This document shows positions 62,418 to 64,000 of a stretch of 64,000 nt of DNA, piece after piece. The stretch is from the NCBI GenBank assembly GCA_964445375.1, contig CAYUKO010000001.1, forward strand, positions 9,535 through 73,534, read 5' to 3'. The DNA is from COE1 sp964445375. GTDB taxonomy: Bacteria; Bacillota; Clostridia; Lachnospirales; Lachnospiraceae. Below the pieces are notes generated by a model, which searched no databases, was not told the DNA's origin, and worked only from the letters and a program-made list of their open reading frames with translations. Made by a program: the position numbers and the translations under genes. Each line of letters begins with the position of its first letter. Positions within the stretch are counted from its first letter, which is position 1.

Positions 62418-64000
62418 CTATTGTAACTGGTATACCGTAAAGCACGCGGTATCTCCATCATATATCGTATCAATTCTTTCAGGCTGTATCACATATCCCT
62501 GAAAAGCATAATAATTAACAAGCCAGCTTAAATCCTTATCACAGGCAGCAATAAAATACGCTTTCTGTTCCGGATACAATGCGCTTTCCAGATCATTTAT
62601 CATACTGTTTGCAAGCTTTTCCTGCATGAGAGGGCTTTTTGCCAGCCATCCTCCACAGATATCGAAATTCCGATAACGGTTATCCACATTTTTATATATT
62701 TTCTCAGAATATGAGATTCCTTCATAAGAAGTGGAAGAATACACATCTACTACATAATATGCCTCATCATGCTCTTTACAATAAGCAATCAATGACTCCC
62801 AACGGGAATTGATGCGTTCTCTGTCCTCATACTCCGTTCTTGTTCGCTGTATATTACCGAAAAGTGCCACAAGCCCGCAAAGAGCTATCAGCACATACAC
62901 ACCACTTAGCTGAATCTTTGTAAATATCGGATTCTTCGTATCTTCCTGCTTCCTGCGTGTTTCCTCCACAATCCAGCCAAGCAGTACAAGAAACTCAGCA
63001 AGCAACAGTGGAATGGTAATTCTCTCCAAACAACGGTCTACCATATATAAATATATCCACAATATGCTTCGAATAACCAGAAGCAGGGAAACTTTCCAGT
63101 AACAGCCGCTCTTTTTCCTGCTGCCTGCAAGCAGAATATAAGATACATAAGCAGCAATCAGTACATATGCATAGACACCGCTCTTTAATCCAAGCAGATG
63201 TTCCTTATAAAGCCATATGGCTTCTTTCAAACTATTCTTACTGAGAAAGCCTGCTGTTTTAGCAAGTCCATTCGATTCTCCTGCATGCTGCTTATGAAAT
63301 TCTACAAGCTTTTCCAGCAAATGCTCATCTATCGATTCATCCAGTGAAAAGTTATAATTCTCTAATAGCGTATAGGATTCCCTTGCTAAACCAATTTCCT
63401 GATAAAACTCGTGATTGGCTTCATAGGAAGGTAATCCATAGAAATCATAAATATCTGTTCTTGCATCGAAAAAGCGTTGGAAAGACTTCCAATCCTCTGC
63501 ATCTTCTGCTGTCGCATAGGCACACTGGTCTATAACATACATAGCTGCCATGCCAAGTAACGCTATGCCAACTACATACAGATAGCGTTTTACATTGTTC
63601 ACAGTAAATATCTTTTCCTGCGCCATCCATTTTGCAAATCCGGCAAGCAATAAAAACGGAAAGAGCATAATACAAAGCTCTGTTCGTATCAGAAAGGAAA
63701 GTATTACTAACAAAATCGGAGCGATATTCTGTTTTAAATACGTTATTGGAGACTCCGCTTCTTCTCCGGTAATAAACAGGAATATCGCAGCAGCCATACA
63801 GATTCCACTCGTCACACTGTATTGCACCATAACAAGCTGTCTGATTAAGAAACCTATGAATAAAATCGCTTCCAATATAAGGGCAACAAACTGCATCCGG
63901 CTTTTTCTTACAAGCCCCGTAATACGCCATGCCACGAATGCTGCCGCCCCAAACTGACATGCGCACAAAAACAAGCCATACCAGGGCACTCCGGGAATGG
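62418..64000 (-). CDS. Polytopic membrane protein, unknown, 5' end outside window
   Basis: At least 527 residues. The frame is open to the window edge (IPGVPWYGLF), so the GTG at 63989 is probably not the start and the N-terminus is missing. About ten hydrophobic segments are visible up to about residue 365, then a C-terminal extracytoplasmic domain of about 150 residues with ICGGWLAKSP. Topology (helices then a soluble end domain, a WYG motif after an early helix) recalls GT-C transferases, but no catalytic acidic motif can be seen in the part present. Followed by the GNAT-GT2 fusion after 42 bases. Confidence 0.8.
   Translation of the reverse strand, partial: IPGVPWYGLFLCACQFGAAAFVAWRITGLVRKSRMQFVALILEAILFIGFLIRQLVMVQYSVTSGICMAAAIFLFITGEEAESPITYLKQNIAPILLVILSFLIRTELCIMLFPFLLLAGFAKWMAQEKIFTVNNVKRYLYVVGIALLGMAAMYVIDQCAYATAEDAEDWKSFQRFFDARTDIYDFYGLPSYEANHEFYQEIGLARESYTLLENYNFSLDESIDEHLLEKLVEFHKQHAGESNGLAKTAGFLSKNSLKEAIWLYKEHLLGLKSGVYAYVLIAAYVSYILLAGSRKKSGCYWKVSLLLVIRSILWIYLYMVDRCLERITIPLLLAEFLVLLGWIVEETRRKQEDTKNPIFTKIQLSGVYVLIALCGLVALFGNIQRTRTEYEDRERINSRWESLIAYCKEHDEAYYVVDVYSSTSYEGISYSEKIYKNVDNRYRNFDICGGWLAKSPLMQEKLANSMINDLESALYPEQKAYFIAACDKDLSWLVNYYAFQGYVIQPERIDTIYDGDTACFTVYQLQ

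Noticed and set aside
63445..63966. Minus-strand open frame of 173 codons
   Set aside because: Out-of-frame shadow in the partial membrane protein, which has a consistent helix pattern in its own frame.
62418..63989. GTG at 63989 as the true start of the last gene
   Set aside because: The frame is open to the window edge and the protein lacks a plausible N-terminus, so it is treated as truncated.
1..64000. CRISPR array, tRNA, rRNA, insertion sequence or prophage attachment site
   Set aside because: No regularly spaced repeats, no cloverleaf-type sequence, no rRNA-like stretch and no transposase or integrase product were seen on either strand.

Overview
The window is almost wall to wall genes and every supported gene reads on the minus strand, so transcription runs from the high-coordinate end to the low-coordinate end. 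It is one very large surface-polysaccharide locus. Low G+C, strong AGGAGG-type ribosome binding sites, PglF/PglE/PglC-type initiation without any LPS core genes, and family members common in Clostridia (DUF5672, PTPS-related membrane proteins, AAA-ATPase-like/PD-(D/E)XK proteins) suggest a Firmicute of the Clostridia, most likely a Lachnospiraceae-type gut anaerobe. This assignment is inferred from family content, not from a marker gene.

Layout in transcription order. (A) 64000 to 39299, 19 genes: a 5'-truncated membrane protein; a GNAT-GT2 fusion; a Wzy/ligase-type membrane protein; a PglF-PglE-(ATP-grasp)-PglC initiation block; a first GT4 transferase; UDP-HexNAc 6-dehydrogenase and 4-epimerase genes for an N-acetyl-hexosaminuronic acid; a DUF2334 deacetylase-like protein; four further GT4 transferases; a FemAB/GNAT-like acyltransferase; an AsnB amidotransferase; and two paralogous polytopic membrane proteins. 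A hairpin terminator lies directly behind the last GT4 gene, followed by a good promoter. (B) 39132 to 3904, 30 genes: a second AsnB, a GT-C protein, three GT11 transferases, GT2/GT4/GT14/GT17/DUF5672 transferases, two MBOAT+SGNH acetylation pairs, an MsbA/PglK-like ABC exporter, an AAA-ATPase-like/PD-(D/E)XK protein with no obvious glycan role, a PTPS-related membrane protein, a Wzy-like polymerase, a UDP-glucuronate 4-epimerase-like enzyme, a dTDP-3-amino-3,6-dideoxyhexose block (aminotransferase, 3,4-ketoisomerase, acyltransferase), a Wzx flippase, and an unknown membrane protein. It ends in a hairpin that overlaps a near-consensus promoter. (C) 3766 to beyond position 1, three genes: a DPM1/GtrB-like GT2, a cytidylyltransferase-oxidoreductase fusion, and a second ABC exporter that runs off the window.

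Taken together the genes encode activated sugars (UDP-4-amino-4,6-dideoxy-GlcNAc, a UDP-HexNAc-uronate probably amidated, a UDP-GlcA epimer, a dTDP-3-acylamido-3,6-dideoxyhexose, and perhaps a CDP-linked unit), a phosphoglycosyl transferase that starts the chain on undecaprenyl phosphate, about twenty glycosyltransferases, several candidate polymerases and three flippases or exporters, and decorating enzymes (O-acetylation, amidation, amino-acyl-type transfer, deacetylation). The number of parallel polymerases and translocators suggests two or three glycans or modules stacked in one locus.

There is no stretch longer than 300 bases without a gene. The two largest gaps (about 166 and 137 bases) hold the terminator/promoter pairs. 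I saw no tRNA, rRNA, CRISPR array, transposase or integrase. dTDP-glucose genes (rmlA/rmlB) and GDP-fucose genes (gmd/fcl) are absent, so those precursors must come from elsewhere if the matching steps are active.
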